Part shown: piece after piece, positions 52,476-63,371 of the stretch | How the letters are laid out: every line of letters starts with the position of its first letter | Position numbering within the stretch: position 1 is the first letter of the stretch | Assembly: GCA_951640165.1 (NCBI GenBank) | Contig: OX621244.1 | Location: forward strand, 11,798,001-11,862,000 | From: Pseudoips prasinana | Lineage: Eukaryota > Arthropoda > Insecta > Lepidoptera > Nolidae | Direction of reading: 5' to 3' | DNA: 64,000 nucleotides | Notes under the pieces: model-generated | Told to the model about the DNA's origin: nothing | What the model saw: only the letters and a program-made list of their open reading frames with translations | The model's database searches: none | Translations under genes and position numbers: made by a program

Positions 52476-52477
52476 AA

Positions 52478-52712
52478 TATCTAGGGACAGTGTCACACAT
52501 ATCTTCCTAGCCCCAAACTAAGCAAAGCTTGTACTATGGGTACCAGGCGACGATATACATACTTATATAGATAGGTAAATACTTAAATACATAGAAAACA
52601 TCCATGACTCAGAAACAAATATTCGTGCTCATCACACAAATATTTGCACTCACCGGGATTCGAACCCAGGGCCAACAGCTTCGTAGGCAGGAGCACTATA
52701 CGGTGACCGTCA
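52478..52712 (-). mobile_element. tRNA-headed SINE, family W (-)
   Basis: Reverse of 27450-27705: 'CTAGCCCCAAACTAAGCAAA', 'GCTTGTACTATGGGTACCAG', 'ACATCCATGACTCAGAAACA', 'CACCGGGATTCGAACCCAGG' (B box) and 'CTTCGTAGGCAGGAGCACTA' (A box side). Confidence 0.88.
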
Positions 52713-52774
52713 TACGCTGCTATTAGACCGACGGGTAAGTAAAAATCAGAGATATGGATAAAGAACAGCTAAAT

Positions 52775-52912
52775 GTACCGACGCCAGCACATCAACCTAC
52801 CCCAATCTGTAAAATTTCCCCAATAGAAAGTAAACCTTATGCTTATGTGATAAAGTTGAAAATCTATAAAAGAAATTTGACAGATTGTAGCTGGATGTGC
52901 TGACGTCTGTAC
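52775..52912. mobile_element. MITE family M, copy 4
   Basis: 'GTACCGACGCCAGCACATCA' and 'TGTGCTGACGTCTGTAC' inverted termini; interior 'CTTATGCTTATGTGATAAAG' as in the other copies. Confidence 0.87.
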
Positions 52913-53329
52913 ATATATACGATATTAAAGGTATCTTAAAACTGAAGTCAGCTTTACTAAGTCTTTGTAAGCGACCCACGTAAGATGGTATTGTGGAGAT
53001 GTTATTATAGTTCATAAAAGATGACGAAAATGTGGCTTACCTTCAATTTAGATGGAAAATTGTCGAGGATCAGCGATTAAGGGTTCAAATGGGTCATGTA
53101 AAAGAATATACTGTAAAGTATGTTCAAGAATCAAGTAGTTTCTTAATGGTTGCTTACTTAGGTTTATTTTTTCAATCGCAGATATATAAAAATTGGAATG
53201 ATGGGAATTGATAAAAAAATTCAGGTCAAGTACAAGACCGACGCCTTTACGTGCTCTCCGAGGTATAATACCGCCAACTCCCAGACTCGGGCTGGAACTG
53301 AGATTTTTTCTTTTTACCGAAAATCACTT

Positions 53330-53400
53330 TTGGCTCGACCTGGGATTTAAACCCAGGACCTCGTTCTCTGCGGGTGAATACGCTACCGCTAGAGGTATAT
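53330..53400 (-). repeat. tRNA-like head remnant (-)
   Basis: 'CTGGGATTTAAACCCAGGAC' and 'GGGTGAATACGCTACCGC' look like reversed B and A box regions of a SINE or decayed tRNA. There is no clear body. Confidence 0.4.
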
Positions 53401-53409
53401 AACTATAAT

Positions 53410-54830
53410 CTTATCAGCCGAGCCAGTGTTTGAAATTCAATACTTATCACTGACATTGACCACAACTTGCAATGCGTAGTATCGCAGAGCGGGAAACAAT
53501 AACGGTATTCCTTGTTATTGAAAATAATTTCTAAGAATATTAAGATTCATATTAATTCAATCAATTCTATTAGCTTTTATTTGTGACGCTTACCAAATAG
53601 TTGCCAAAGGTACGCCAAAGTTCACCTACATTTTTAACTCCGGTAATTGGAAATCCGAAAATGTTCTTCCTAACATTTTTCATCCAAACAATCACAATTC
53701 CTAACTACTCTGTCTCTAATGTTCAAAATTCAGAAGCATTCAACTTCATAATGTCAGTAGCAATAAACATCTATTATACTTTTATTCGTTTTCCTATATT
53801 ATATCAACATAACCATCTTTTACAATATTATTCAAAGTCATATCTTTGGTACTTCTATGAAATAATTTGGGTTAGGTTAGGTTAGAACTGCGACCATTTA
53901 GCGCGCGAAGGCGAGCGATAGTAGGGAGCGTGCCGCAGCAGCGGCCGCCGAGCGCTAGATACTATATTCTACCCACATATATTTTTTATTACGCTTGGTT
54001 AATGTTTCTTTCTAAGAATGAGTGACAATATAATGGTAAAATAAAGGTTATGGGATAAAAGCATTATGATAAAAAACAGTAGGAGTTTAAATATATTAAC
54101 ATTAATGATATTATTAATTACAATTTTCGGAAAAAGATGTGTTATGAACATCGCCGATAGCAATACAAATAGTATTAATGAAAACTTTAGGATGAAGTAT
54201 TTTAGGTAGAGTGATCATTCAGATTACAAATCATTAGGAAGAACAATTTTGGGTAAAGAACTTTAGGTGAGCCAATATGGACTCAGTTGCCAAAGATTTC
54301 ATGCTATGATCCATCATACAAAATTAATTATAAATTACTAAATATCAATTTAAATCGACAATAGAGTCTCCACCTCTTCGTTGTTAACATTCCAACATGC
54401 CGTTCGAGGCATTTTATTTTTCTTTCATTATATGCAGGGTTACAATACAACTATGTGCCTGGTAAAATAAGTTTACCTTTGCTTAGTCAATTTAAAGTAT
54501 AATGTTTGCCATATCAATTTTAGCTTGCATGTTTCTACCCAGACAACATCCATCTTACTAACGTATGACATCAGAATTACAAATTCAAATATTATTTCAG
54601 GCGAAAACTTTCACAAATCCACTTTGCATGAAAGCGTTCTTTATGACACGCCATGCCGCCTTGGGGTGGAAAACACCCTTAGTTTTCAATACACACATAG
54701 ATGTAGGCATTCATATCGCGAGTATAAACTGAAATTGGATTTTGTGCTATTTTCTTATAAAGATTAGTCTATAACGTTACGTAATGTTTTTATTATTTTT
54801 CAATTTAATACAATTGAAATGAGAAGTATG
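53410..54830. other. No gene recognised; short GC-rich patch at 53880-53960
   Basis: Mostly AT-rich. 53880-53960 is GC-rich ('AGCGCGCGAAGGCGAGCGAT', 'GCAGCAGCGGCCGCCGAGCG') without a recognisable frame. Open frames at 53601 and 54525 have no known motif. Confidence 0.4.
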
Positions 54831-55144
54831 GATGGCCTAACAAGCATTTAAACGCAAACGATGCTTTGGGTAGAAACCCAAAGGTCTCCGCTAAAATGAT
54901 AAAATCTATGTTATATGTATGACCACCACATGTTGCAGGGTATTGAGTATAGCTCTGAAGTGACAGGTACAGTCTAACCAGGCGGGCACCCCATAAAAGG
55001 CCATGGATCACACGACCCCACCGTAGAAACTGTGAACTTTTTCTCGTGGACTCCTGAGATTCTTCATAAACCGGTGTGAAGCGCCGGTTTCTCAGAAAGT
55101 CATACGCTCAAAGTGCTAGCCGAAGTGAATAAGTGGTGACCCAG
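54831..55144. other. Left flank of the 120 bp satellite
   Basis: Unique-looking sequence with an 'ACCGGTGTGAAGCGCCGGTT' hairpin at about 55070. It merges into the first, diverged satellite unit at about 55145. Confidence 0.4.
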
Positions 55145-57037
55145 GGTGGAACCTCTCACTGGTTTCACTATCCTTTATAAGTACTATAGTAGAAAGCGGG
55201 TTAACTTGAGTGTCTATGATGACCTCGTACTCCCTTACATAATGCAGATATTATAATCATTGGGACGGAACCTCTCACTGGTTTTACTGTCCTTTATAAC
55301 GTACTATAGTAACAAGCGGGTTAACTTGAGTGTCTATGATGACCTTGTACTCTCTTACATAATGCAGATATTACAGTCATCGGGATGGAACCTCTCACTG
55401 GTTTTACTGTCCTTTATAACGTACTATAGTAACAAGCGGGTTAACTTGAGTGTCTATGATGACGTTGTACTCTCTTACATAATGCAGATATTACAGTCAT
55501 CGGGATGGAACCTCTCACTGGTTTTACTGTCCTTTATAACGTACTATAGTAACAAGCGGGTTAACTTGAGTGTCTATGATGACCTTGTACGCTCTTACAT
55601 AATGCAGATATTACAGTCATCGGGATGGAACCTCTCACTGGTTTTACTGTCCTTTATAACGTACTATAGTAACAAGCGGGTTAACTTGAGTGTCTATGAT
55701 GACCTTGTACTCTCTTACATAATGCAGATATTACAGTCATCGGGATGGAACCTCTCACTGGTTTTTCTGTCCTTTATAACGTACTATAGTAACAAGCGGG
55801 TTAACTTGAGTGTCTATGATGACCTTGTACTCTCTTACATAATGCAGATATTACAGTCATCGGGATGGAACCTCTCACTGATTTTACTGTCCTTTATAAC
55901 GTACTATAGTAACAAGCGGGTTAACTTGAGTGTCTATGATGACCTTGTACTCTCTTACATAATGCAGATATTACAGTCATCGGGATGGAACCTCTCACTG
56001 GTTTTACTGTCCTTTATAACGTACTATAGTAACAAGCGGGTTAACTTGAGTGTCTATGATGACCTTGTACTCTCTTACATAATGCAGATATTACAGTCAT
56101 CGGGATGGAACCTCTCACTGGTTTTACTGTCCTTTATAACGTACTATAGTAACAAGCGGGTTAACTTGAGTGTCTATGATGACCTTGTACTCTCTTACAT
56201 AATGCAGATATTACAGTCATCGGGATGGAACCTCTCACTGGTTTTTCTGTCCCTTATAACGTACTATAGTAACAAGCGGGTTAACTTGAGTGTCTATGAT
56301 GACCTTGTACTCTCTTACATAATGCAGATATTACAGTCATCGGGATGGAACCTCTCACTGATTTTACTGTCCTTTATAACGTACTATAGTAACAAGCGGG
56401 TTAACTTGAGTGTCTATGATGACCTCGTACTCTCTTACATAATGCAGATATTACAATCATCGGGACGGAACCTCACACTGGTTTTACTGTCCTTTATAAG
56501 GTACTATAGTAACAAGCGGGTTAACTTGAGTGTCTATGATGACCTCGTACTCTCTTACATAATGCAGATATTACAATCAACGGGACGAAACCTATCACTG
56601 GTTTTCTGTCCTTTATAACGTACTATAGTAACAAGCGGGTTAACTTGAGTGTCTATGATGACCTTGTACTCTCTTACATAATGCAGATATTACAGTCATC
56701 GGGATGGAACCTCTCACTGGTTTTACTGTCCTTTATAACGTACTATAGTAACAAGCGGGTTAACTTGAGTGTCTATGATGACCTTGTACTCTCTTACATA
56801 ATGCAGATATTACAGTCATCGGGATGGAATCTCTCACTGGTTTTACTGTCCTTTATAACGTACTATAGTAACAAGCGGGTTAACTTGAGTGTCTATGATG
56901 ACCTTGTACTCTCTTACATAATGCAGATATTACAGTCATCGGGATGGAACCTCTCACTGGTTTTACTGTCCTTTATAACGTACTATAGTAAGAAGCGGGT
57001 TAACTTGAGTGTCTATGATAACCTCGTACTCTCCTAT
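55145..57037. repeat. Satellite array, 120 bp unit, 16 copies
   Basis: Each unit carries 'GGAACCTCTCACTGGTTTTA', 'CTATAGTAACAAGCGGGTTA', 'ACTTGAGTGTCTATGATGAC' and 'ACATAATGCAGATATTACAG'. Inner units differ by zero to a few bases; the edge units (1, 12, 13, 16) are more diverged. Unit 13 (56581-56699) has a 1 bp deletion. Two diagnostic variants recur 480 bp apart: 'GGTTTTTCTGTCC' at 55741 and 56221, and 'GATTTTACTGTCC' at 55861 and 56341, so a four-unit block was duplicated. 120 is a multiple of 3, so one frame stays open for 452 codons (55260-56618) as a 40-residue repeat (NLSLVLLSFITYYSNKRVNL...). A run of 40 sense codons can easily occur by chance, so I do not call a gene. Confidence 0.97.
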
Positions 57038-57044
57038 AAGAGCT

Positions 57045-57392
57045 AATACTCATGTAAGAGAGCGTTGTGGTGTGAAAGAGGATGTAGTCACAAAGATTGA
57101 AAAAGGCATGCTGAGATGGTTTGGCCATTTAGAAAGGATCAATGAAAGAAGATTGACAAAAGAAATATACCTGGCCTGTGTGAATGGGACAACCGGAAGG
57201 GGAAGACCACGTCGAACATTCTCTGACCAAATTGGAGATGTTCTCAAGAAAGGGCAGGTCAGAAGTACCCTAAACCGGCGAGCATGTATGAAGAATATAA
57301 TGACAGTAATCGAGGCAAAAGAAGTATGCAAAGATCGTGACAAATGGAAAGCCGTTGTCTCTGCCTACCCCTCTGGGAAACAGGCGTGAGCC
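57045..57392 (+). pseudogene. LINE C-terminal tail, family T, copy 3 (best)
   Basis: Open frame reading [20 protein letters not shown], then [20 protein letters not shown], then [20 protein letters not shown], and ending [13 protein letters not shown] with TGA at about 57387-57389. This is the C-terminal region following the reverse transcriptase of a LINE, recognisable by the '[10 protein letters not shown]' and 'GRGRPR' blocks. The RT itself is missing; the satellite array occupies the position immediately upstream. A GTATGTATGTATG microsatellite follows. No frameshift is seen within this tail, unlike copies 1 and 2. Confidence 0.82.
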
Positions 57393-57429
57393 TATGTATG
57401 TATGTATGTATACATATTACATATAAACT

Positions 57430-57680
57430 ACACCCAGACAAACATAGTTTACCTAAAGACATCAGACAAAAAATTAATAAATCTAAATTTAAAATAAAGT
57501 TGCAAAAATATCTATACGGAAACATACATTGAACGAAAGTAAATTTAATACTTGAGAAGTACTCCATAGACCTAAATACATTAACACCGTATAATAATGT
57601 AATAATTTTAGTATAATATTATTTTATCTTGATCCCACAGTCAAATAGTATATACTGTTTTGTGGGACACAGTTCTAGTT
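57430..57680 (+). pseudogene. LINE 3'-terminal remnant (short coding end plus 3' UTR)
   Basis: Reads LPKDIRQKINKSKFKIKLQK and YLYGNIH, the kind of short basic end found at the C-terminus of Jockey/CR1-type ORF2 (compare LPYDKFKLTIKHILTKKAYY in the element at the right edge). It is followed by AT-rich sequence with a 'CCCACAGT...ACTGTTTTGTGGG' stem at about 57634-57668. The family is not the one immediately upstream. Confidence 0.5.
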
Positions 57681-57729
57681 CTTAATATTACCTTGTACCT
57701 TATAAAAAATTAAAAAATCGTGCTTATCC

Positions 57730-57808
57730 CATAAATATTTGTCCTGGGTGGGGATCGAACCCACGACCTCTGGCTTAGCAGTCAGGGTCACTAACCACGA
57801 GGCCAGTC
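57730..57808 (-). mobile_element. tRNA-headed SINE, family Y (-), head only
   Basis: 'ATAAATATTTGTCCTGGGTG', 'GGGATCGAACCCACGACCTC' (B box reversed) and 'GTCACTAACCACGAGGCCAG' (A box reversed). Confidence 0.75.
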
Positions 57809-57814
57809 GATTAT

Positions 57815-58385
57815 AGTAACAAAGTCCTTCAAAAACATAGATAAAAATAGTGAAACACTGAATAATATATTTTTACTTTTTTTATAACCAACACCAGACT
57901 GGTTCACATTTAGTAAAATATTGCTTCTATACACGTAACTGAACTAAAATTGCATGCAATGTCTGAAGAAAATTCGTGTTTTGTGTCTAACGAAACACTT
58001 AACTTTAATAAATGGGTCGACAACAGTCAGCCTTGTCTGCATTAAAAACATATGGCAGCAAATTAAGATATGTTTTTAGATATGTATGGCGTCGCCTTCG
58101 GCCATCACTGCTGGCCGTGTAACAAAGTTACCATTTTATTAGGAGAGGTCCTTCTCTTAAAAAAATGGCATTAAGTCCGCCTTTGTACAATTTTATGTGC
58201 ATAAAGTGATAAATAAATATATAAAATAAATAAATAAATACCGCACTATAAGACAATTATTCATCAAACAGTATAAAACAATTTCATACTTCACAAGCTT
58301 TAAGTTAATAATAAATCTTTCAATACGGTACATTTTTTTTAAATGTTACAGTGTTGATCTGAATCGTTTGGGTTCCAAAAATAAA
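57815..58385. other. No gene or repeat recognised
   Basis: Anonymous AT-rich sequence. Confidence 0.4.
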
Positions 58386-58389
58386 AAGT

Positions 58390-58535
58390 ATTTGGTTGGT
58401 GTTACGTGCCTCTTAAAGACCGACAACGCACCCGCGATTCCTCTGGTGTTGCGAGTGTCCATGGGCGGCGGTGATCACTTACAATTAGGTGACCCACTTG
58501 CTCGTTGGTCACCCTTTCATATAAAAAAAACTCAC
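58390..58535. repeat. 'CAGGTGACCCACTTGCTCG' repeat (family V), copy 3, opposite orientation
   Basis: 'CCGACAACGCACCCGCGATT', 'CCTCTGGTGTTGCGAGTGTC', 'CATGGGCGGCGGTGATCACT', 'AGGTGACCCACTTGCTCGTT', then an A-run. Confidence 0.85.
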
Positions 58536-58782
58536 TTCTTTAAAGGCGCCGCTGACGCGAGCACTGCACACCCTTAACCGGGCAGAAGAAAATCTAGATT
58601 TTTTGTCATGTTGAATGAATTAATAGCGTATATTCTATTAGTACCTAGTATATTCTGAGCCCCTAGTAGTAAGCAATTAGTGACCTAAGTCATTTGAACT
58701 CAAGATAATTGTATCGCTCAAACGCTGCGGTCCCTTCCACATTTCTAATGAGATTTGAACACCTTCCTTAAGCGCAGTAATC

Positions 58783-58876
58783 ATCATCATATCAGCTGAG
58801 ATCCGTCCACTGCTGGGCATAGATCTCCCCCAAAGATTTCTACAATTGCCGGTCTTGCGCTATCCGCATCCACAAC
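58783..58876 (-). repeat. RTE 3' end fragment (-)
   Basis: 'CATCATCATATCAGCTGAGA', 'TCCGTCCACTGCTGGGCATA', 'GATCTCCCCCAAAGATTTCT', 'CAATTGCCGGTCTTGCGCTA': the reverse of RTE 11145-11232. Coding before this point is lost. Confidence 0.88.
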
Positions 58877-58879
58877 ATA

Positions 58880-59650
58880 AGCTTAATATTGCTATTGAAA
58901 CACAAGCAAATACTCACCGTCTCCTCATTTGATACAAGTATTTGTTTAATAGTAATCATATAGTATTATTGTAACTAATATTTTTATATTCATATAGTCA
59001 ATATTTATTCAGGTAACTGAACAAATATACATGAAAACAGATAGTCTATAAATTGTCGGAGCGTGTTGTTTTTGCTCATAAAGTAACATAAATGGTTTCT
59101 GTTTTAAATTATAAACAAAATATTGGCAACGGTCTGTCCATTTTATTTGCTGTTATCTCTAGTTTTAGTACCTTTATAGCTTGAATATGACAAAATATAC
59201 ATACTCATACGTTTCTACCTATGTTTTAGTACTTATTTGTTTTACTACTTTTGTGAATATATGTAGTTGTGTACAGACGATACTCGTAAACTTTGTTTAT
59301 ATTCGAAATATAACGTTTTGTTTGTCTTGATTTAGTATAGATAAGTCACAATTTTATTTTTATTTGTATTTACTCAAAATTGTATTCTTGATTCATTGCT
59401 TTTTATTTGTTTGCTTTGGTATCATTAGCATTTCTTTTTAGAAAATCCATCAGACAAAGTAGCGAATTGTATGCTTACATTATCAAATTGATATTTGGAT
59501 TAGGTTGTACAGTGTGAAAATGAATACTTAAAAAAAAAATATAATTTAATTTGTTATTCTAGTACACACAATAGTTGTACGGAATAATTAACAAAAATAT
59601 ATCTGCTTATTTCGTAAGACTCGGAACTGAAGAACGCAAGAAAATAGCTT
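58880..59650. other. No gene or repeat recognised
   Basis: Anonymous AT-rich sequence. Confidence 0.4.
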
Positions 59651-59655
59651 GAATG

Positions 59656-59739
59656 AGGTGTGTTATGTGTAAAAATGCACTTACATGTGTCTTTTCTAGG
59701 TGTGTTATGTGTAAAAATGCACTTACATGTGTCTTTTCT
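59656..59739. repeat. Perfect two-copy tandem repeat, 42 bp unit
   Basis: 'AGGTGTGTTATGTGTAAAAA', 'TGCACTTACATGTGTCTTTT' + CT, repeated exactly once. Confidence 0.95.
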
Positions 59740-59914
59740 TCTGAAGTTAGTTATCATTAACTATGTATAAAATTTACTTTTTTGTAGTGTTAGTTTTCTT
59801 TCTAATGTAGCTAGTTAAGTATAACCTTAAGTTTATTTCGATTCTTAAGTTATTTTGTTATAAATTTTAATATTGAATAAAGAATACCTACTTATATACT
59901 ATATTTAAAACTAA

Positions 59915-60075
59915 CTGTGTTAAACTTTATACATTATAGCCTATGTGTTAATCCAGGGTGTCAGCTAACTCCATACCAAATTTTATTAAAATCGCTCCAG
60001 CCGTTTAGGCGTGAAGAAGTTACAAACATACATAGACACACTCACAAACTTTCGCCTTTATAATATTAGTATGAT
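59915..60075 (-). mobile_element. Helitron-like element (-), 3' end missing
   Basis: 'ATAGCCTATGTGTTAATCCA', 'GGGTGTCAGCTAACTCCATA', 'TCGCTCCAGCCGTTTAGGCG' and 'TTTCGCCTTTATAATATTAG'. It is the same variant as 19905-20098, but the GC hairpin and CTAG are absent. Confidence 0.75.
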
Positions 60076-60403
60076 AATCATAATTTAGTTTATTTTAGAT
60101 TCCTATAATAGATTCTAATCATTCGATTAACGTAAGTAAATTAAATGGTTCAAATATTGCATTAATAAGTCAAATGAGTTGAAGGTTTACCAAAGGTATT
60201 ATTTATTTATAATGTAGTACACCAAAAGTATATCTTAAAAGAGAAATACAGTACTGGGAGTCACAACCTGATTCATATACCAATTACAGCCGTAAACACC
60301 ATTCTCACTATTAAAACATGCAGTGAAAAATGATTGAATATAAAATATTAAAAAGAAAATAAATATTTATAAATTATTAATAGAGATGACAGGATGTAGG
60401 ATG

Positions 60404-60545
60404 TCCTGTACAGGGTGGACCGACGAACTTGCAAGGGTCACGGGAAGCCGTTGGATACGGGCAGCGCAGGACCGGCTATTGTAGAGATCCTTGGGGGCGG
60501 CCTTTGTCCAGCAGTGGACGTCTTTCGGCTGATATGATGATGATA
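60404..60545 (+). repeat. RTE 3' end fragment (+), copy 1 of two neighbours
   Basis: 'GGGTGGACCGACGAACTTGC', 'GGGTCACGGGAAGCCGTTGG', 'CAGCGCAGGACCGGCTATTG' and 'GCCTTTGTCCAGCAGTGGAC', ending 'GGCTGATATGATGATGATAA'. Confidence 0.88.
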
Positions 60546-60597
60546 ATGAATAGAGATGATAATACTTCTTAGGTCATTTATCTTCCAAATACCTTAC

Positions 60598-60712
60598 AAG
60601 ATAGACGGGTAATCTTGTGAGGGTCACTGAAAACCGCTGTATGCGGACATTGCAAGACCGGCTTTAGGAGGGAGGCCTTGGTCCAGGGTGGACGTTTTTC
60701 GGCTGATGAAAT
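60598..60712 (+). repeat. RTE 3' end fragment (+), copy 2
   Basis: 'GATAGACGGGTAATCTTGTG', 'GGTCACTGAAAACCGCTGTA', 'TGCAAGACCGGCTTTAGG' and 'GTGGACGTTTTTCGGCTGAT'. It is more diverged than its neighbour. Confidence 0.82.
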
Positions 60713-61111
60713 TATAAAAATAATATTGAAATTAATATTATGGCACAAAATTTTGTATTCACATATCTTTTATTCAAATTCTATGCGTCTTTCGAAATAA
60801 GTCTTGTACTACAGAAAAATAAAGAATAACCAGACCTTTGACTGCGCCCTTTTTACTGCGTATCATAGGCTTCCTTTTCAAGTCCAATGGCTTCGGACTT
60901 GATTGTTCGTATTTTGTAGCTTACAACAAATTGCTGTTCATTTTATGAGTTGAACAAAAGGAAATTTGTTCACGGTGTCGCTTTGTTTGTCAAAATAATT
61001 CAGTAACAAAACAGCTGTTCTATTTTTATATTCTTCTATGGTAATGGTATGTTTTGAAGTAATTACCTTCTACAACCAAGTGTCGCAGCAAAAAGGTGGT
61101 TAGCTTGTGAT

Positions 61112-61252
61112 GTACAGACGCCAGCACATCCAGCTACCCTAATCTATTAAATTTCTTGTATAGATTTTCAACTTTATCACAAAAGCATAAGGTTCACTTT
61201 CAATTGGGGAAATTTGACAGATTGGGGTAGTTTAATATGCTGGCGTCTGTAC
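61112..61252. mobile_element. MITE family M, copy 5
   Basis: 'GTACAGACGCCAGCACATCC' and 'ATGCTGGCGTCTGTAC' inverted termini (141 bp); interior 'TCACAAAAGCATAAGGTTCA'. Confidence 0.88.
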
Positions 61253-61775
61253 CTCACTTCTACTTCACCAGCTCACTTTTACGATCAAATTTCACCATCA
61301 AAAGATTTGTTGTGTTAGGTTCTGTGTAATAAATCTTGACTATTATTATTTATACAATGAGAAGGATATTCTCTTCAGGATGTACTTTAGATCTTGTCAG
61401 TTCTGATCTTTAAGAAATAATAACGTCAAAGGTCATCGATTCAAATCATGCTATTAATCTTTAAAAATGAACTGACCACTGTACAATTACAATATATCGG
61501 GTAGACAGGTTCATTAGAAATCAGAAATCAGAAATATTTATTGCACTTAGGAACACATGGTACACTTATGCACGTCAATAATTAAAATTATACACAATAC
61601 AGCAAATAAATTAAAACTTAAAATAGAAGATAGTTAGGTAGATAACATAATATTATTATATATACAGAATATCACAAATGCAATAAAATTTAAAAACATC
61701 CATTAAAAAAGTCCAAGTAATTTACTATAACAAATATTATATTAAATTTCACAAAATGTCAATATTATAATTTTG

Positions 61776-63270
61776 TTATATTCGACTTGGTAAACACCAA
61801 GCGTCGTTATCATTCAAATAATCATTAACCGAGTAGTAAGCCTTTTTTGTTAAAATATGCTTGATAGTCAGTTTAAATTTATCATACGGCAAGTTAAGCA
61901 GGTCGATGGGTATTTTATTATAAAAGCGTACACCTAGCCCCACAAAGGATCCGTGCACCCTGTGTAGACGGTGAGAATTTGAACACATGTTGTGTTTATT
62001 GCGTGTGTTCTTTTGGTGCACATCACTTCTCTTTTCGAACAAGTGCAAGCTTTTCGAACTTGCAATATATTGGCATAGATGTATTGTGATGCGACAGTTA
62101 AGATGTCTATGTCCTTGAAAATTTCCCTAAGAGAGGTCCGAGTGCCAAGTTTATATATAGCTCGAACTGCTCTCTTCTGGAGGATGAATATCGTTTGTAC
62201 ATCAGCAGCTTTCCCCCACAAAAGTATACCGTATGACATAAGACTATGAAAATAGCTAAAATACACTAATCTGGAGGTCTCAACATCCGTGAGTTGCCTA
62301 ACTTTCCTCACGGCATAGGCTGCGGAGCTTAATTTACTAGCCAAACAAGCAATATGAGCACCCCACTGTAACTTCTTGTCCAAGGTAATACCGAGAAATA
62401 CAGTAGATTCTACAGTGTGTAAGATTTCACTGTTGATGATAATATTTGGACCCAGATTTCTAACATTTGGCGTGGTAAATTTAACACATTTTGTTTTGTT
62501 AGAATTCAAAACGAGATTATTTACTGTGAACCATTTTGTAGATAAAGTAAGCTCATTATTTATGTCGTCGAATTTATCTTTATTTCTGTCCACTTTAAAT
62601 ATTAAAGACGTATCGTCTGCGAATAAAACAACGTCGCATATATTTTCCAAATAGTATGGCATGTCATTTATATAGACAAGGAATAAGAAAGGGCCCAGTA
62701 TAGAACCTTGTGGCACACCCATTTTCACAAACACATTTGGAATCTTTTGCCACCTACGTCCACGCATTGCTGTCGACTATTTAGGTAGGAACATAGTATA
62801 TGAAGAGCCTCACTGCGCGCTCCATAGTGATGAAGTTTTACCAAAAGTGTTTCGTGGTCTACGCAATCGAACGCCTTGGAGAGGTCACAGAAAACCCCAA
62901 TAGCGTTCTGTGACCTATCCCAGGCATCAAATATGTGATTTATTAAATCGACTCCAGCATCAGTGGTTGATCGCCCTTTTGTAAATCCGAACTGATCCGC
63001 ATGCAGAAGGTTATGCAATTTAAAATATCTTATTAATTGATTAAGCATAATTTTCTCAACAATTTTACTAAATGCTGGTAATATCGAAATGGGTCTATAA
63101 TTACCAATGTTACTTTTACTACCGGCTTTGAATAAAGGTATAATTTTGCTATAGTTCATTAGATAAGGAAAAGTACCGGTGTCAATACACTTATTGAAAA
63201 CAATTGTTAGGTATGGAGCTACTAATTCTACTATATTATCCAACAGTTTCAAGGAGATCCCCCAAAGGTC
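61776..63270 (-). pseudogene. LINE reverse transcriptase and C-terminal region, two frameshifts
   Basis: Reverse transcriptase of the right-edge LINE. First frame (62725-63252): KIIPLFKAGSKSNIGNYRPI, SILPAFSKIVEKIM, QFGFTKGRSTTDAG and VFCDLSKAFDCVDHETLL with the first catalytic Asp. A frame change near 62750 leads into MGVPQGSILGPFLFLVYIND and the catalytic VVLFADDTSLIF, then FLGITLDKKLQWGAHI and YGILLWGKAADVQT. A second change near 62045 leads to the C-terminal frame ending VNDYLNDNDAWCLPSRI, TAA at 61776. All catalytic motifs survive, so the inactivation is recent compared with the 1-1500 copies. Confidence 0.88.
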
Positions 63271-63371
63271 ACCAGTAGTTTTTGTCTTATGTTCAATATT
63301 AAATAACGATTGACACTCCGGGACACTTGATTTTAGTATTTTTTTTTGACTGGGTTAAGGTTAAGGGAATA

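Noticed and set aside
53601..53885. Possible hydrophobic small protein of 94 codons
   Set aside because: AT-rich random-looking composition (Phe/Ile/Tyr/Asn) and no family resemblance.
55260..57046. Repetitive protein gene encoded by the 120 bp array
   Set aside because: The unit length is a multiple of 3, so one stop-free frame in a single unit is enough to keep the whole array open, which is not rare by chance. There is no ATG-led conserved start, signal or flanking exon, and edge units contain a stop (unit 1) and a frameshift (unit 13).
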